Shown here one piece after another: positions 6,091 to 13,180 of a stretch of 13,180 nt of DNA (position 1 is the first letter of the stretch; every line of letters starts with the position of its first letter). The DNA comes from Planctomycetota bacterium. GTDB taxonomy: Bacteria > Planctomycetota > Planctomycetia > Gemmatales > Gemmataceae. The stretch is taken from positions 1 through 13,180 of the forward strand of contig JAGWVO010000064.1 in assembly GCA_018970845.1 (NCBI GenBank). The letters are read 5' to 3'. The notes beneath the pieces were generated by a model, which saw only the letters and a program-made list of their open reading frames with translations, did not search any database and was not told the DNA's origin. The translations under genes were made by a program, and so were the position numbers.

Positions 6091-7017
6091 TCAGAAATCG
6101 CCGGGAATGTCCCCCGCGTTCGCCGTCACCAAGGCCGCGAGAGTGGCGGCGGCGATCGACTCGCGGATGAACCTGACGGAACCATCTCCCATGCAGGTGT
6201 TCACGCCTCCCGTATGGAACGCGTAAAACTCACTATCGTTCGTGCAGTTAATGATGCAGGTTCCTCCCGTTGTGACCAGGTCGGCTTGCACTCCGTCAAC
6301 GCTGAAACCGCAGTCGGGGTCGGCCCAGCCATGGCCATCGGCCGTGATCGAACCGGTGTCCTTACCCTTGCGGTACATGTTGGGCCGACCGGCGGCCTCG
6401 CCGATCATCATCGTGTTGCTCAGCCCGTCAAGAACCGCGGCGATGGGGGTGTCGATCACCTTTTGCAGCAGGCCGAGGGCTTCATCGCCGGCCGCGGTGC
6501 CGGGGACGGGAAAGTTGGGAACCCCGTTGGCCGTGTAAAAACGGCGCCGGATGGCGTTGATGGAACCGTAGTCACCGGGACCGAAAACCACATTGGGCGT
6601 GACGATCGTTGACGGCTTTCGCGTGTCGGGAGCGCTGGGGCACTTGAATACCTTGAACACGGTTTGCGATGTCGTGAGGTTGGCGCCGGTATTCCACTTG
6701 GCTGAAAGGTTCCAGAGTTTGCCGACACTTTCCTGCTCGACATAAGCCAAGGCCAGGGGCGTCCAGGATCGGAACTTGGCGTCGGTTCCCACCGTGACCC
6801 TGCTGGCGGGAAACGCGTTGTTGTTCTGGTTGGCATAGTTGTGCAGGGCCAATCCGAATTGCTTCATGTTGTTGGTGCAACTCATGCGATTGGCGGCCTC
6901 GCGAACCTTTTGCACGGCTGGAACGAGAAGGCCGATCAACACGGCGATGATGGCGATCACCACGAGTAGTTCAATCAGGGTGAACGCGGACCTGTCTTCT
7001 GGTTTCCGGTACGACAT
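6091..7017 (-). CDS. DUF1559 domain protein with prepilin-type N-terminal motif (second copy)
   Basis: This 308-residue protein begins MSYRKPEDRSA followed by FTLIELLVV, with F12 as the predicted mature N-terminus and E16 conserved. The hydrophobic helix IAIIAVLIGLLVPAV and AANRMSCTNNMKQFGLALHNY follow. The DUF1559 region shows LAYVEQESVGKLW, FKCPSAP, IAAVLDGLSNTMMIGEAAGR and GHGWADPD, and it ends with H-X9-DG, H268 to D278-G279, inside FHTGGVNTCMGDGSVRFI. Paired cysteines near C254 and C258 could form a disulfide after export. Start ATG 7017 is supported by AAAGGGG 6 nt upstream. It is about 56 residues shorter than the copy at 3538-4632, mostly in the middle. No lipoprotein partner follows; a hairpin and then the phytase-like gene do. 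The function of the family is unknown; a surface or envelope role is inferred. Confidence 0.93.
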   Translation of the reverse strand: MSYRKPEDRSAFTLIELLVVIAIIAVLIGLLVPAVQKVREAANRMSCTNNMKQFGLALHNYANQNNNAFPASRVTVGTDAKFRSWTPLALAYVEQESVGKLWNLSAKWNTGANLTTSQTVFKVFKCPSAPDTRKPSTIVTPNVVFGPGDYGSINAIRRRFYTANGVPNFPVPGTAAGDEALGLLQKVIDTPIAAVLDGLSNTMMIGEAAGRPNMYRKGKDTGSITADGHGWADPDCGFSVDGVQADLVTTGGTCIINCTNDSEFYAFHTGGVNTCMGDGSVRFIRESIAAATLAALVTANAGDIPGDF

Positions 7018-7176
7018 GTCATGCCCCTTTGGTGGAGATGGCTGAACAACGCCTTAAGCGATGTCGAAACCAAGGTTAACCAAGCGGCAAAGGAGTTCCG
7101 TGAAGGTCCGGCTAAAACCAAATGAAGAAATGATGAAATCGTGTTGGAAGCTTTTGGAAAGGACGAAATGGCCTCG
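7018..7176. other. Intergenic region between hisA and the second DUF1559 gene
   Basis: No gene is supported. On the minus strand it is T-rich just after the hisA stop but has no stem followed by a T-run. GGTTAACC, an 8-bp palindrome, occurs about 60 nt before the DUF1559 start; this is too short to interpret. No clear promoter motif was seen. Confidence 0.4.
7024..7030 (-). promoter_or_regulatory. Shine-Dalgarno AAAGGGG of the second DUF1559 gene
   Basis: AAAGGGG lies 6 nt before ATG 7017 on the minus strand. A closer ATG in another frame leads nowhere, so this site fixes the start. Confidence 0.65.
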
Positions 7177-7893
7177 TCAGGCGCAAGACCTGATCGCCGC
7201 CGACAGGTCCACCCGCCCGTCGTAAAGCGCCCGGCCGACAATGCAACCGGGCAAACCCGCGTCGCGCACGGCAAGAATGTCGGCCATGGTGCCGATGCCG
7301 CCCGAGGCGATCACCTCGACCCGGGACTGGTCGGCGACGGCGCGGGTGGCGGGAACATTGCATCCTGACAGGGTTCCGTCGCGACTGATGTCGGTGAACA
7401 CGATGGCCGCCAAGGGCCAATCGGCAACCCGGCCCAGGACTTCCGAAACCGAAAGCGCCGACGAGGTGAGCCATCCTTGCGTTGCCACCATGCCGTCGCG
7501 GGCGTCGAGGCCCAGCACGATGCGGCCGGGGTGGATTCGCGCCATCCGCTCGGCCCACTCGGGATCATCGAGCGCGCGCGTGCCAAGAATCACGCGTCGC
7601 GCTCCCAGGGCCAGCGAGTCGGCGATGTGGCGCTCGGAACGAAGCCCGCCGCCCAGTTGGCAGGGAACCTCGCCAGCCGCGGCGATGATTTTGCCGATGG
7701 CGGCGGTGTTGACCGGTTCGCCGGCCCGGGCGCCATCGAGGTCCACCAGGTGCAGCCATGTGGCCCCTTGGGAGATCCAGTGGCGGGCCATCGCGGCGGG
7801 ATCCTCGCCATAGACCGTTTCCCTGGCGTAGTCGCCTTGGTGAAGGCGCACGCAGTTGCCGGCGCGGATGTCGATGGCGGGGTAAATCTGCAT
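7177..7893 (-). CDS. hisA: Phosphoribosylformimino-5-aminoimidazole carboxamide ribotide isomerase HisA
   Basis: HisA catalyses the fourth step of histidine biosynthesis, an Amadori rearrangement of ProFAR to PRFAR, in the cytoplasm. The 238-residue (beta/alpha)8 protein has the expected length. It starts MQIYPAIDIRAGNCVRLHQGDY with the catalytic base D8. The second catalytic aspartate is D130 in IVLGLDARDG. Phosphate-binding elements are QLGGGLRS (79-86), VILGTRAL, SGGIGTMAD (198-205) and GCIVGRALYDG near the end. HisA rather than HisF is indicated by the PAIDI/CVRLHQGDY start and the HLVDLDGA segment. The frame stays open upstream to 8160, but homology begins at ATG 7893. The start is 14 nt after the hisH stop with only a weak AAGG, so co-translation with hisH is likely. 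PRFAR, the product, is used by HisH-HisF. Confidence 0.95.
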   Translation of the reverse strand: MQIYPAIDIRAGNCVRLHQGDYARETVYGEDPAAMARHWISQGATWLHLVDLDGARAGEPVNTAAIGKIIAAAGEVPCQLGGGLRSERHIADSLALGARRVILGTRALDDPEWAERMARIHPGRIVLGLDARDGMVATQGWLTSSALSVSEVLGRVADWPLAAIVFTDISRDGTLSGCNVPATRAVADQSRVEVIASGGIGTMADILAVRDAGLPGCIVGRALYDGRVDLSAAIRSCA

Positions 7894-7907
7894 GGCTGGG
7901 CTTGCCT

Positions 7908-8525
7908 TCAGGCCTTCAGGCCGGAAAAGAGCGCGAGCAGCGCGAGGCCGGCCGCCTGGCTCTTCTCGGGATGGAATTGGGCGGCATGGCATCGGCCCCG
8001 GCTCACCGCGGCGACGAAGCCGTCGCCATAGTCGCATGTGAGCGCGGCGACTGGTTCCGTGGGCCGCGCGTGGAAGGAATGGACAAAGTAAAAATGGGTG
8101 CCGCCGGCCACCGAGCCAAACACCTCGCCGGGCGCCTGGCCATGGGCCACCGTGTTCCAACCCATGTGGGGCACGATGAGACCCTCGCGGTCGGGGAAGC
8201 GCACGACCTCGCCGCCGAACCAGCCGAGTCCGCGGTGGTCGCCATCCTCCAGGCCCCTTTCAAAGAGCAGCTGCAACCCCAGGCATATGCCCAAGAATGG
8301 CTTGTCGGCCTTCAGGTGGGCCATGATCGGCTGGTCGAGCCCCGAGCCCCTCAGGGCCTTGATGGCGTCGCCAAACGCACCCACGCCGGGAAGCACAAGG
8401 TGCGTGGCTTGCGCCGCGCGGTCGGGATCCGCCGTGATCGCAGCGTCGCAACCGACATGGGCGAACGCCTTCTGCACGCTCCGCAGGTTTCCCATGCCGT
8501 AATCAAGGATCACGAGGTCCTTCAT
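7908..8525 (-). CDS. hisH: Imidazole glycerol phosphate synthase, glutamine amidotransferase subunit HisH
   Basis: HisH hydrolyses glutamine and channels ammonia to HisF, which makes imidazole glycerol phosphate and AICAR from PRFAR. The 205-residue class I amidotransferase begins MKDLVILDYGMGNLRSVQKAF. Its catalytic triad is complete: C81 in LGICLGLQLLFE, H185 and E187 in QFHPEKS. LPGVGAFGDAI (oxyanion region), PHMGWN and FYFVHSF are family motifs. ATG 8525 is chosen because the family starts here and because its ATGA overlaps the TGA of the RND pump gene. GGAG lies 5 nt upstream, inside the pump gene. An upstream in-frame ATG at 8567 would add 14 unrelated residues. hisF is not in the window; hisA follows after 14 nt. 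Coupling of a histidine gene to a pump is unusual. Confidence 0.95.
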   Translation of the reverse strand: MKDLVILDYGMGNLRSVQKAFAHVGCDAAITADPDRAAQATHLVLPGVGAFGDAIKALRGSGLDQPIMAHLKADKPFLGICLGLQLLFERGLEDGDHRGLGWFGGEVVRFPDREGLIVPHMGWNTVAHGQAPGEVFGSVAGGTHFYFVHSFHARPTEPVAALTCDYGDGFVAAVSRGRCHAAQFHPEKSQAAGLALLALFSGLKA

Positions 8526-11500
8526 GCCGTCTCCACCATGGGACGGGCCCTTCGGCGCGCCCACCACGAACCGACATCATCCCAGAAAGTCGAGACGACG
8601 GGAACAATGAGCAGGGTGAGCAGGAGCGACAACGCCTGCCCGCCCATGATGAGCTTGGCCATGCCCGCCCGGCTGGCGGCGCCGGGCCCCTCTCCCATGG
8701 CCATCGGCAGCATGGCGGCGACAAGCATCACCGTGGTCATCAGGATCGGGCGAAGCCGGCTGCGGTTGGCCTCCAGAATCGCCTCGTCACGCCCCATCCC
8801 GCGCGCCCGCGCCTGGTTCGCCGCGTCCACCTGCAGGATGCCGTTCTTCTTGACGATACCGAACAGCATGAACATCCCGAAGGTCGCGTAGATGTCGAGG
8901 CTGGTCCTGAGGACCACCAGCGAAAACACCGCGAAAGGAATGGTGAGCGGCAGCGACAGCATGATCGTGACAGGGTGCAGGAAGCTCTCGAACTGACCCG
9001 CCAGCACCATGTACATGAACACCACGCTCAGGATGAAGGCGATGGCGAAGCTGTTTCCCTGCTCCGCCAGCAGCTTGGCCCGGCCGATGAACTCCCAGCG
9101 GTAGTCGGCGGGAAGGTCGAGCGACTTCACCTTGGCGGTGAGCGCGGCGACGGCCTCGCCCAGGGCCACCCCCTCGAGGTTCGCGGATATCACCACCTGC
9201 CTCTGGCGGGAGAACCTGTCGATCGACTGCGGGCCCATCGCGTATTCGAAGCGCGCCACGCTGGCGAGCCTCACGGGGCCGGCGCCCGGGCGGGTCGAGG
9301 GCACCGAAAGCTGCTCGAGCGTCGCCCGGTCCTGCCTCGACTCGGGACGCGCCCGAAGCCACACATCGTACTGCTCGTCGGCCTCCTTGTAGCGGGCCAC
9401 GATCTCCCCGCCCACGAGCAGGCCCGCCGCCTGCGCGATCGACTCGACCGTCACGCCCAGCTCGCTGGCCCTTTCCCGGTCCGGAATGATCCTCAATTCA
9501 GGCTTCCTGAGCGACAGAGAGGTGTCGACATCCACGAAGTACCCTTGCTCGCGCATCCAGCGGGCCAGCTCGTCGGAATAGTCCTTGAGCCTGAGCATGT
9601 CGGGTCCGCGCATGTTGAAGTCGATCATCACCTGCCGGAACCCGGTGCCGTTGAACGCCGAGACATCCTGCACGGCGGCGCGGAGGTCGGGATAATCCGA
9701 GACGAGGGCCCGGGCCTCGTTCATGACATCGAACTGGCTGAATTCGCGTTCCTCGAGTTCCGAAAGCCTCACATAGACCGAGGCTGTGGAGACATTCCCC
9801 TGCGCCTTGCCCTCGCGGCCGCCGGTGTCGCCCACCTGGAGGAAGGTGAAGCGAACCCCCGGGAGTTTGCGCAACCTCGACTCCAGGTCGATCATGAGGC
9901 GCTCGACGCGTTCGAGCGACCACCCCTCGGGCAATGTGGCGACCACCTCGAACTCGCTCTGGTCGTCCCGCGGCACGAATTCCTTGCCCACCTTGCCGAA
10001 CAACGCCGGCGTGGCGGCCATCAGCGCCACCGACAACACGACCACCACCCAGCGCCTTCCGAGCGACCAGGCCAGGATGCCCAGGTAGGTTTTCTCCACG
10101 ATCCTCCAGACAAGGCCCGACTTGCTGCGTGCGCCGTGCGTCTCGGGCAGCAGGAAGCGGGAGCAGAGCATCGGCGTCATCGTGAACGAGACGATCATGC
10201 TCATGAAAATGGAGAAGGCGATCACCATGCCGAAGCTGCTGAAGAAACGGCCGACCCTGCCGTTCATGAAGGCGATCGGCATGAAGATCACCAGGAGCGA
10301 CAGGGTCGTGGCGACCACGGCCTGCGCGATCTCGGCGGTGGCGTCGCCGGCGGCCTTCATCGGGGGTTTCCCCATCTCCTCCATGTGGCGGAAGATGTTC
10401 TCATGAACCACCACCGCGTCGTCGATGACGATGCCCACCGCCAGGATCAGCCCGAGCATCGTGATGTTGTTGAGGGTGAAGTCCATCCATTCCATGAAGG
10501 CGAAGGTGGCGATGATGGAAAGGGGGATGGAAAGCGTGGCGATCACGGTGGTGCGCCAGTCGCGGATGAACAGCAGCACGGTGAGGCTCACGAGAAGCGC
10601 CGCCATGAGGCAATGCAGCCTCAGTTCCTCGAACGATTTCTTGATGAACCGGGACTGGTCGCGCACGATGGCGAGCTTCACATCGGGAGGCAGGATCGCC
10701 TTGAGTTCCTCCACGCGCCTGAGCACCGTGTCGACCACCTTGACGATGTTGGCGCGCGATTGCCGCTGGACCAGCAGCGTGACCGCCGGATCGCCCGGCC
10801 TTGCGGGATCGGATTCCCCCGCCCTGTAAAGCCTCGCCGAACTCCTTGGCTCCTCCACCGAGTCGGCGACGGTCGCGACATCCTCGAGGCGGATCGGCTG
10901 GCCCGACCGGTTGGCGATGATGAGCTTGAGCAGGTGTTCTGGACGGGCGACGCGACCCATCGTGCGCAGGCCGATTTCCGCGGTGCCCTGCTCCACCCGG
11001 CCGCCTGGCAGCTCCTGCGTCTCCCCGGCCAGCACCCGGCGGATGTCGGTGATGCCAAGCCCCTCGTACTTGAGCAGCCTCTCGGGATCCACCTCGACCT
11101 GGATGGCCCGGGCCCGGCCGCCCGTCACGACGACCCGGCCGACTCCCGGGAGCGACTCGAGGTCCTCCTTGAGCGACTTGCGCGCCAGTTCCGTCACCTC
11201 GCGCGGGTCGCGCCGTCCCGACAGGGCGATCGACAGCACCGGCGAGGAGTCGAGGTCGAACCGGTCGATGATCGGCGTCTGGGTGCCCTCGGGCAACTGT
11301 GACAGGATGCTCCTGACCTTCGATTCCACCTCCTGCGCCGCGGTGGCCCCGTTCTTCTCCAGAACGAACTGGATGATGATCTGGCTGAAGCCCTCGCGCG
11401 TCGTCGACCTCAGCTCGTCGATGCCCGAGACGGTGTTGCAGATCTCCTCGAGCGGCTTGGTGACGGTGCTCTCCATCTCCTCGACGCTGGCCCCGCGGAG

Positions 11501-11650
11501 GACGGTGGAGACGGCGACCACGGGGACATCGACATTGGGGAAGAGGTCCACGCCGAGCCGGGAATAGCAGACCATGCCGAACACGAGGGGCGCCGCCAGG
11601 AGCATGGCGGTGAAGACCGGCCGCCTGATGCAGACATCCCAGATCGCCAT
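8522..11650 (-). CDS. RND-family efflux pump inner-membrane transporter (AcrB/HAE1-like)
   Basis: The 1042-residue protein has the normal length for a proton-driven RND drug exporter of the inner membrane. It begins MAIWDVCIRRPVFTAML, the first membrane helix, followed by a large periplasmic loop (about 35-335). The TM2-TM6 block spans about 340-500 and a second periplasmic loop about 560-865. The last helices lie at 870-1022. Proton-relay residues are present: D410/D411 in VGIVIDDAVVVHEN and K935 in GIVKKNGILQVD. TM11-12 carry LRPILMTTVMLVAAMLPMAMGEGPGAASRAGMA. The motifs point to the hydrophobe/amphiphile exporters rather than the heavy-metal CusA type. The start is 4 nt after the membrane-fusion gene, and the stop overlaps hisH. 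Substrate cannot be deduced. No outer-membrane factor (TolC) gene is in the window. Confidence 0.95.
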   Translation of the reverse strand: MAIWDVCIRRPVFTAMLLAAPLVFGMVCYSRLGVDLFPNVDVPVVAVSTVLRGASVEEMESTVTKPLEEICNTVSGIDELRSTTREGFSQIIIQFVLEKNGATAAQEVESKVRSILSQLPEGTQTPIIDRFDLDSSPVLSIALSGRRDPREVTELARKSLKEDLESLPGVGRVVVTGGRARAIQVEVDPERLLKYEGLGITDIRRVLAGETQELPGGRVEQGTAEIGLRTMGRVARPEHLLKLIIANRSGQPIRLEDVATVADSVEEPRSSARLYRAGESDPARPGDPAVTLLVQRQSRANIVKVVDTVLRRVEELKAILPPDVKLAIVRDQSRFIKKSFEELRLHCLMAALLVSLTVLLFIRDWRTTVIATLSIPLSIIATFAFMEWMDFTLNNITMLGLILAVGIVIDDAVVVHENIFRHMEEMGKPPMKAAGDATAEIAQAVVATTLSLLVIFMPIAFMNGRVGRFFSSFGMVIAFSIFMSMIVSFTMTPMLCSRFLLPETHGARSKSGLVWRIVEKTYLGILAWSLGRRWVVVVLSVALMAATPALFGKVGKEFVPRDDQSEFEVVATLPEGWSLERVERLMIDLESRLRKLPGVRFTFLQVGDTGGREGKAQGNVSTASVYVRLSELEEREFSQFDVMNEARALVSDYPDLRAAVQDVSAFNGTGFRQVMIDFNMRGPDMLRLKDYSDELARWMREQGYFVDVDTSLSLRKPELRIIPDRERASELGVTVESIAQAAGLLVGGEIVARYKEADEQYDVWLRARPESRQDRATLEQLSVPSTRPGAGPVRLASVARFEYAMGPQSIDRFSRQRQVVISANLEGVALGEAVAALTAKVKSLDLPADYRWEFIGRAKLLAEQGNSFAIAFILSVVFMYMVLAGQFESFLHPVTIMLSLPLTIPFAVFSLVVLRTSLDIYATFGMFMLFGIVKKNGILQVDAANQARARGMGRDEAILEANRSRLRPILMTTVMLVAAMLPMAMGEGPGAASRAGMAKLIMGGQALSLLLTLLIVPVVSTFWDDVGSWWARRRARPMVETA

Positions 11651-11654
11651 GGGG

Positions 11655-12974
11655 TCAATCGCTCCCCCGGGCCCGGATGGCGGCGCCGTCGGAAATGCGG
11701 GCCAGCCCGCTCGCCACCACCATGTCGCCCGCAGCCAGCCTGCCGCCCTTGGCCGGAATCACCTCCACCCAGGCGGCGGATCCGGGGGAGCTTCCCCGCT
11801 CGCCCATCGTCACCTCCAGGGCCCTTGCCCGGCCCCCCTCGGCCACGAACAGGCGCACCACTCCAGCGAAGCTGGCCAGCGCCTCCTCCGGCACGGTCAA
11901 GGCGCCTTCGCCGGCGCCCACGACGATTTCGCCGCGGGCGAACATTCCGGCCCTCAGGTCGCGCGCGGGATTGGGCAACTGCACCTCGACGAAGAAGGTC
12001 CGGCTCGCGGGATCCACCGTCGGATTCACCCGCGAGACCGTGCCGGCGAACTTCCTCCCGGGCCAGGCCTCCACCGCCACCTCGACAGCCTGCCCCACCT
12101 TCACCTTGTTCGATTCGCGTTCCGGCAGCGCCGCCTGCAGCTTGAGGGGATCGTCGAGCACCACGCGCACCAGGGGCGTGCCGATGCGGGCCAGTTCGCC
12201 CTCCGACACCATCCTCTGCGCCACCACCCATTTCTCGGTCCTTCCAATGGCTCCCAGCCCGGCCGCGGCGGCACGCGCCGGCGACAGCGGATCCACCATG
12301 ACCTGGGTGTCGCGCAGCTTTTGCTCCCGCGTTTCCAGGAGGGCCTGCCGCTGCCTCACCGAGGCCAACAGCGCCCGGGCGTCGAGGTAGGCGGCATCGA
12401 GGTTGCTGCGCGCCACCTGCGCCTCCGTCTCGGATGTCTGCTGCTCCTCGCGGGTGGCGGCGCCGCCCAGGCGCCTGACCCGCTCGTACTTGGCCCGCGA
12501 GTTTTCCTCCAGCCTGCGGGCCCTTTCCACCAGCGGAACGCGGCCCAGTTCCATTTCGCCTTGGGGGGGCTTCTCGATCCCCAGCTTCGCCAGGTCCACC
12601 GCCAGCGCCCGCCGCTCCTCCTCCACCAGCAACTTGTAATCCCTGTCCTCGATTTCCAGGATCACCTCACCCGAGGCCACCTGGTCGCCCACCTCATGCC
12701 GGAGGCGCTTGATCCGCCCCTCCACCTTCGCAGAAAGAAGCACTTCCTCCTGGCCCTGCAACCCGCCCACCACGCGCACGGTGCGCCTGATGGCCCGCGC
12801 CTTGACCGGGGACAAAGTCACGCTGATCTCCTCCTCGGCCGCCTTGGAAGCGTCCTTGGAAGCCTTGGGGCCGGCGCTGGGAAGGGAATGGATCAGGAGG
12901 TACCCGCCCACGCAGGCCGCCACGACCACGAGAAGTCCGGACATTCGTCCGGCCAAGCGCGACAGGAGGTTCAT
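11655..12974 (-). CDS. RND efflux membrane-fusion (periplasmic adaptor) protein, HlyD/AcrA type
   Basis: The 439-residue adaptor should link the RND pump to an outer-membrane channel. An N-terminal hydrophobic segment (residues 12-28) anchors it; V18-A-A-C21 could even be a lipobox, as in AcrA. The first half of the lipoyl domain is LSAKVEGRIKRLRHEVGDQVASGEVILEIED (80-110). A long charged helical hairpin follows (about 112-222). The second lipoyl half (223-272) ends VVAQRMVSEGELARIGTPLVRVV but contains an unusual insert at about 228-248. Then come a beta-barrel domain (about 275-352, NPTVDPASRTFFVEVQLPNP, LRAGMFARGEIVV) and a membrane-proximal domain with VPEEAL. ATG 12974 has GGAGG only 1 nt before it, abnormally close, inside a short inverted repeat. 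The RND gene follows after 4 nt. Confidence 0.93.
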   Translation of the reverse strand: MNLLSRLAGRMSGLLVVVAACVGGYLLIHSLPSAGPKASKDASKAAEEEISVTLSPVKARAIRRTVRVVGGLQGQEEVLLSAKVEGRIKRLRHEVGDQVASGEVILEIEDRDYKLLVEEERRALAVDLAKLGIEKPPQGEMELGRVPLVERARRLEENSRAKYERVRRLGGAATREEQQTSETEAQVARSNLDAAYLDARALLASVRQRQALLETREQKLRDTQVMVDPLSPARAAAAGLGAIGRTEKWVVAQRMVSEGELARIGTPLVRVVLDDPLKLQAALPERESNKVKVGQAVEVAVEAWPGRKFAGTVSRVNPTVDPASRTFFVEVQLPNPARDLRAGMFARGEIVVGAGEGALTVPEEALASFAGVVRLFVAEGGRARALEVTMGERGSSPGSAAWVEVIPAKGGRLAAGDMVVASGLARISDGAAIRARGSD

Positions 12975-12980
12975 TCCTCC
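12965..12980 (-). promoter_or_regulatory. Inverted repeat pairing the Shine-Dalgarno with the first codons of the adaptor gene
   Basis: On the minus strand GGAGG-AATGAA-CCTCC places the Shine-Dalgarno in one arm, the ATG in the 6-nt loop and codons 2-4 in the other arm. The 5-bp G/C-rich stem could hide the ribosome-binding site. The spacing of 1 nt from GGAGG to ATG is also unusually short. A regulatory role is inferred; the stem is short enough to arise by chance. Confidence 0.35.
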
Positions 12981-12984
12981 AGCC

Positions 12985-13000
12985 TAGACCGATCAGTCTA
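12985..13000. promoter_or_regulatory. 16-bp operator-like palindrome upstream of the efflux genes
   Basis: TAGACCGATCAGTCTA is a palindrome with 7 of 8 base pairs matching (TAGAC arms perfect). It lies 10 nt upstream of the adaptor ATG and overlaps the stop codon of the upstream membrane-protein gene. The layout resembles TetR/AcrR-family operators, which often control RND pumps; from memory, NemR-type boxes read TAGACC-N4-GGTCTA. No regulator gene is seen in the window, so the assignment rests on shape and position alone. Confidence 0.45.
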
Positions 13001-13180
13001 ACGAGGCCATGGAACTTTCCTCGCCGCCGCGGGTGAATCGCAGCAGCAGGCTCAACAGCAGCAGGCCGCCAAGGCCCGCCACCGCCAGCAATCCGCCGAT
13101 GACGGGGTCGAAAAGCAGGTCGGCGACCGATGGGCCGATCCAGCGCCAGCCAAGCCAGGTCGCCATCACGCCGACGGACA
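12993..13180 (-). CDS. Unidentified membrane protein, C-terminal 61 residues (5' end outside window)
   Basis: An open minus-strand frame enters at the right edge and ends with TGA at 12993-12995. The readable end contains VMATWLGWRWIGPSVADLLF, then a strongly hydrophobic stretch, VIGGLLAVAGLGGLLLLSLLLRF, consistent with one complete membrane helix. It ends in a short polar tail, TRGGEESSMASLD, probably cytoplasmic. I do not recognise the family from this fragment. Its stop is 18 nt before the adaptor start and lies within the operator-like palindrome. It is therefore probably the upstream member of the same operon, unless an internal promoter serves the efflux genes. The other two frames of this strand either stop at once or give arginine-rich non-protein-like sequence. 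Confidence 0.6.
   Translation of the reverse strand, partial: SVGVMATWLGWRWIGPSVADLLFDPVIGGLLAVAGLGGLLLLSLLLRFTRGGEESSMASLD

Noticed and set aside
7071..7090. GGTTAACC palindrome and nearby repeats upstream of the second DUF1559 gene as an operator
   Set aside because: The symmetry stops at 8 bp and nothing similar occurs upstream of the first DUF1559 gene.
8900..8930. Inverted repeat TGGTCC-TGA-GGACCA as a regulatory hairpin
   Set aside because: It falls within conserved RND coding sequence (the VVLRTS region) and is adequately explained by codon choice.
8975..11302. 775-codon open frame on the plus strand opposite the RND pump gene
   Set aside because: Complement of a well-supported RND transporter; the H, R, E and G-rich translation has no membrane segments or known motif. 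Length is explained by high GC.
11574..13001. 475-codon plus-strand frame opposite the adaptor gene
   Set aside because: It mirrors the adaptor coding sequence, has low-complexity H/R/G/P-rich composition and no domain.

Overview
The window looks like a GC-rich planctomycete chromosome segment. The strongest clue is a pair of DUF1559 (H-X9-DG) proteins with prepilin-type N-termini, a family hugely expanded in Planctomycetota. The wording of their N-terminal motif (PAVQKVREAANRMSC) reminds me of Gemmata-like members, but that finer placement is inference. No rRNA, tRNA, CRISPR array, transposase or prophage gene was seen, and no gene-free stretch exceeds 300 bases.

Layout, left to right. (1) 1-459, minus: the N-terminal part of a dihydrodipicolinate-synthase-family protein, cut by the window edge and divergent from the next block. 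(2) 645-2899, plus: a compact phosphate-signalling cluster pstB-phoU-phoB, with no pstS/C/A and no phoR kinase beside it. (3) 3138-4632, minus: a DUF1559 pseudopilin-like protein followed by a small lipoprotein, ended by a clear intrinsic terminator. (4) 4818-6002, minus: a secreted phytase-like (PF13449) protein. (5) 6091-7017, minus: a second DUF1559 protein followed by an 11-bp hairpin. (6) 7177-13180, minus: a tightly packed run, reading right to left, of the end of an unidentified membrane protein, an RND membrane-fusion protein, an HAE/AcrB-type RND pump, hisH and hisA. The pump stop codon overlaps the hisH start (ATGA).

How the parts work together. PstB powers phosphate uptake, PhoU modulates Pst signalling, and the PhoB-like regulator controls transcription; their Pst and kinase partners must be encoded elsewhere. 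The DUF1559 proteins, lipoprotein and phytase-like protein are all predicted to leave the cytoplasm. The last block couples an efflux pump to two enzymes of histidine biosynthesis. An operator-like palindrome and a Shine-Dalgarno-sequestering inverted repeat sit at the start of the efflux genes.

No wholly new system could be demonstrated. The most unusual points are the efflux/histidine operon, the regulatory sequences at its efflux start, and the split phosphate module.
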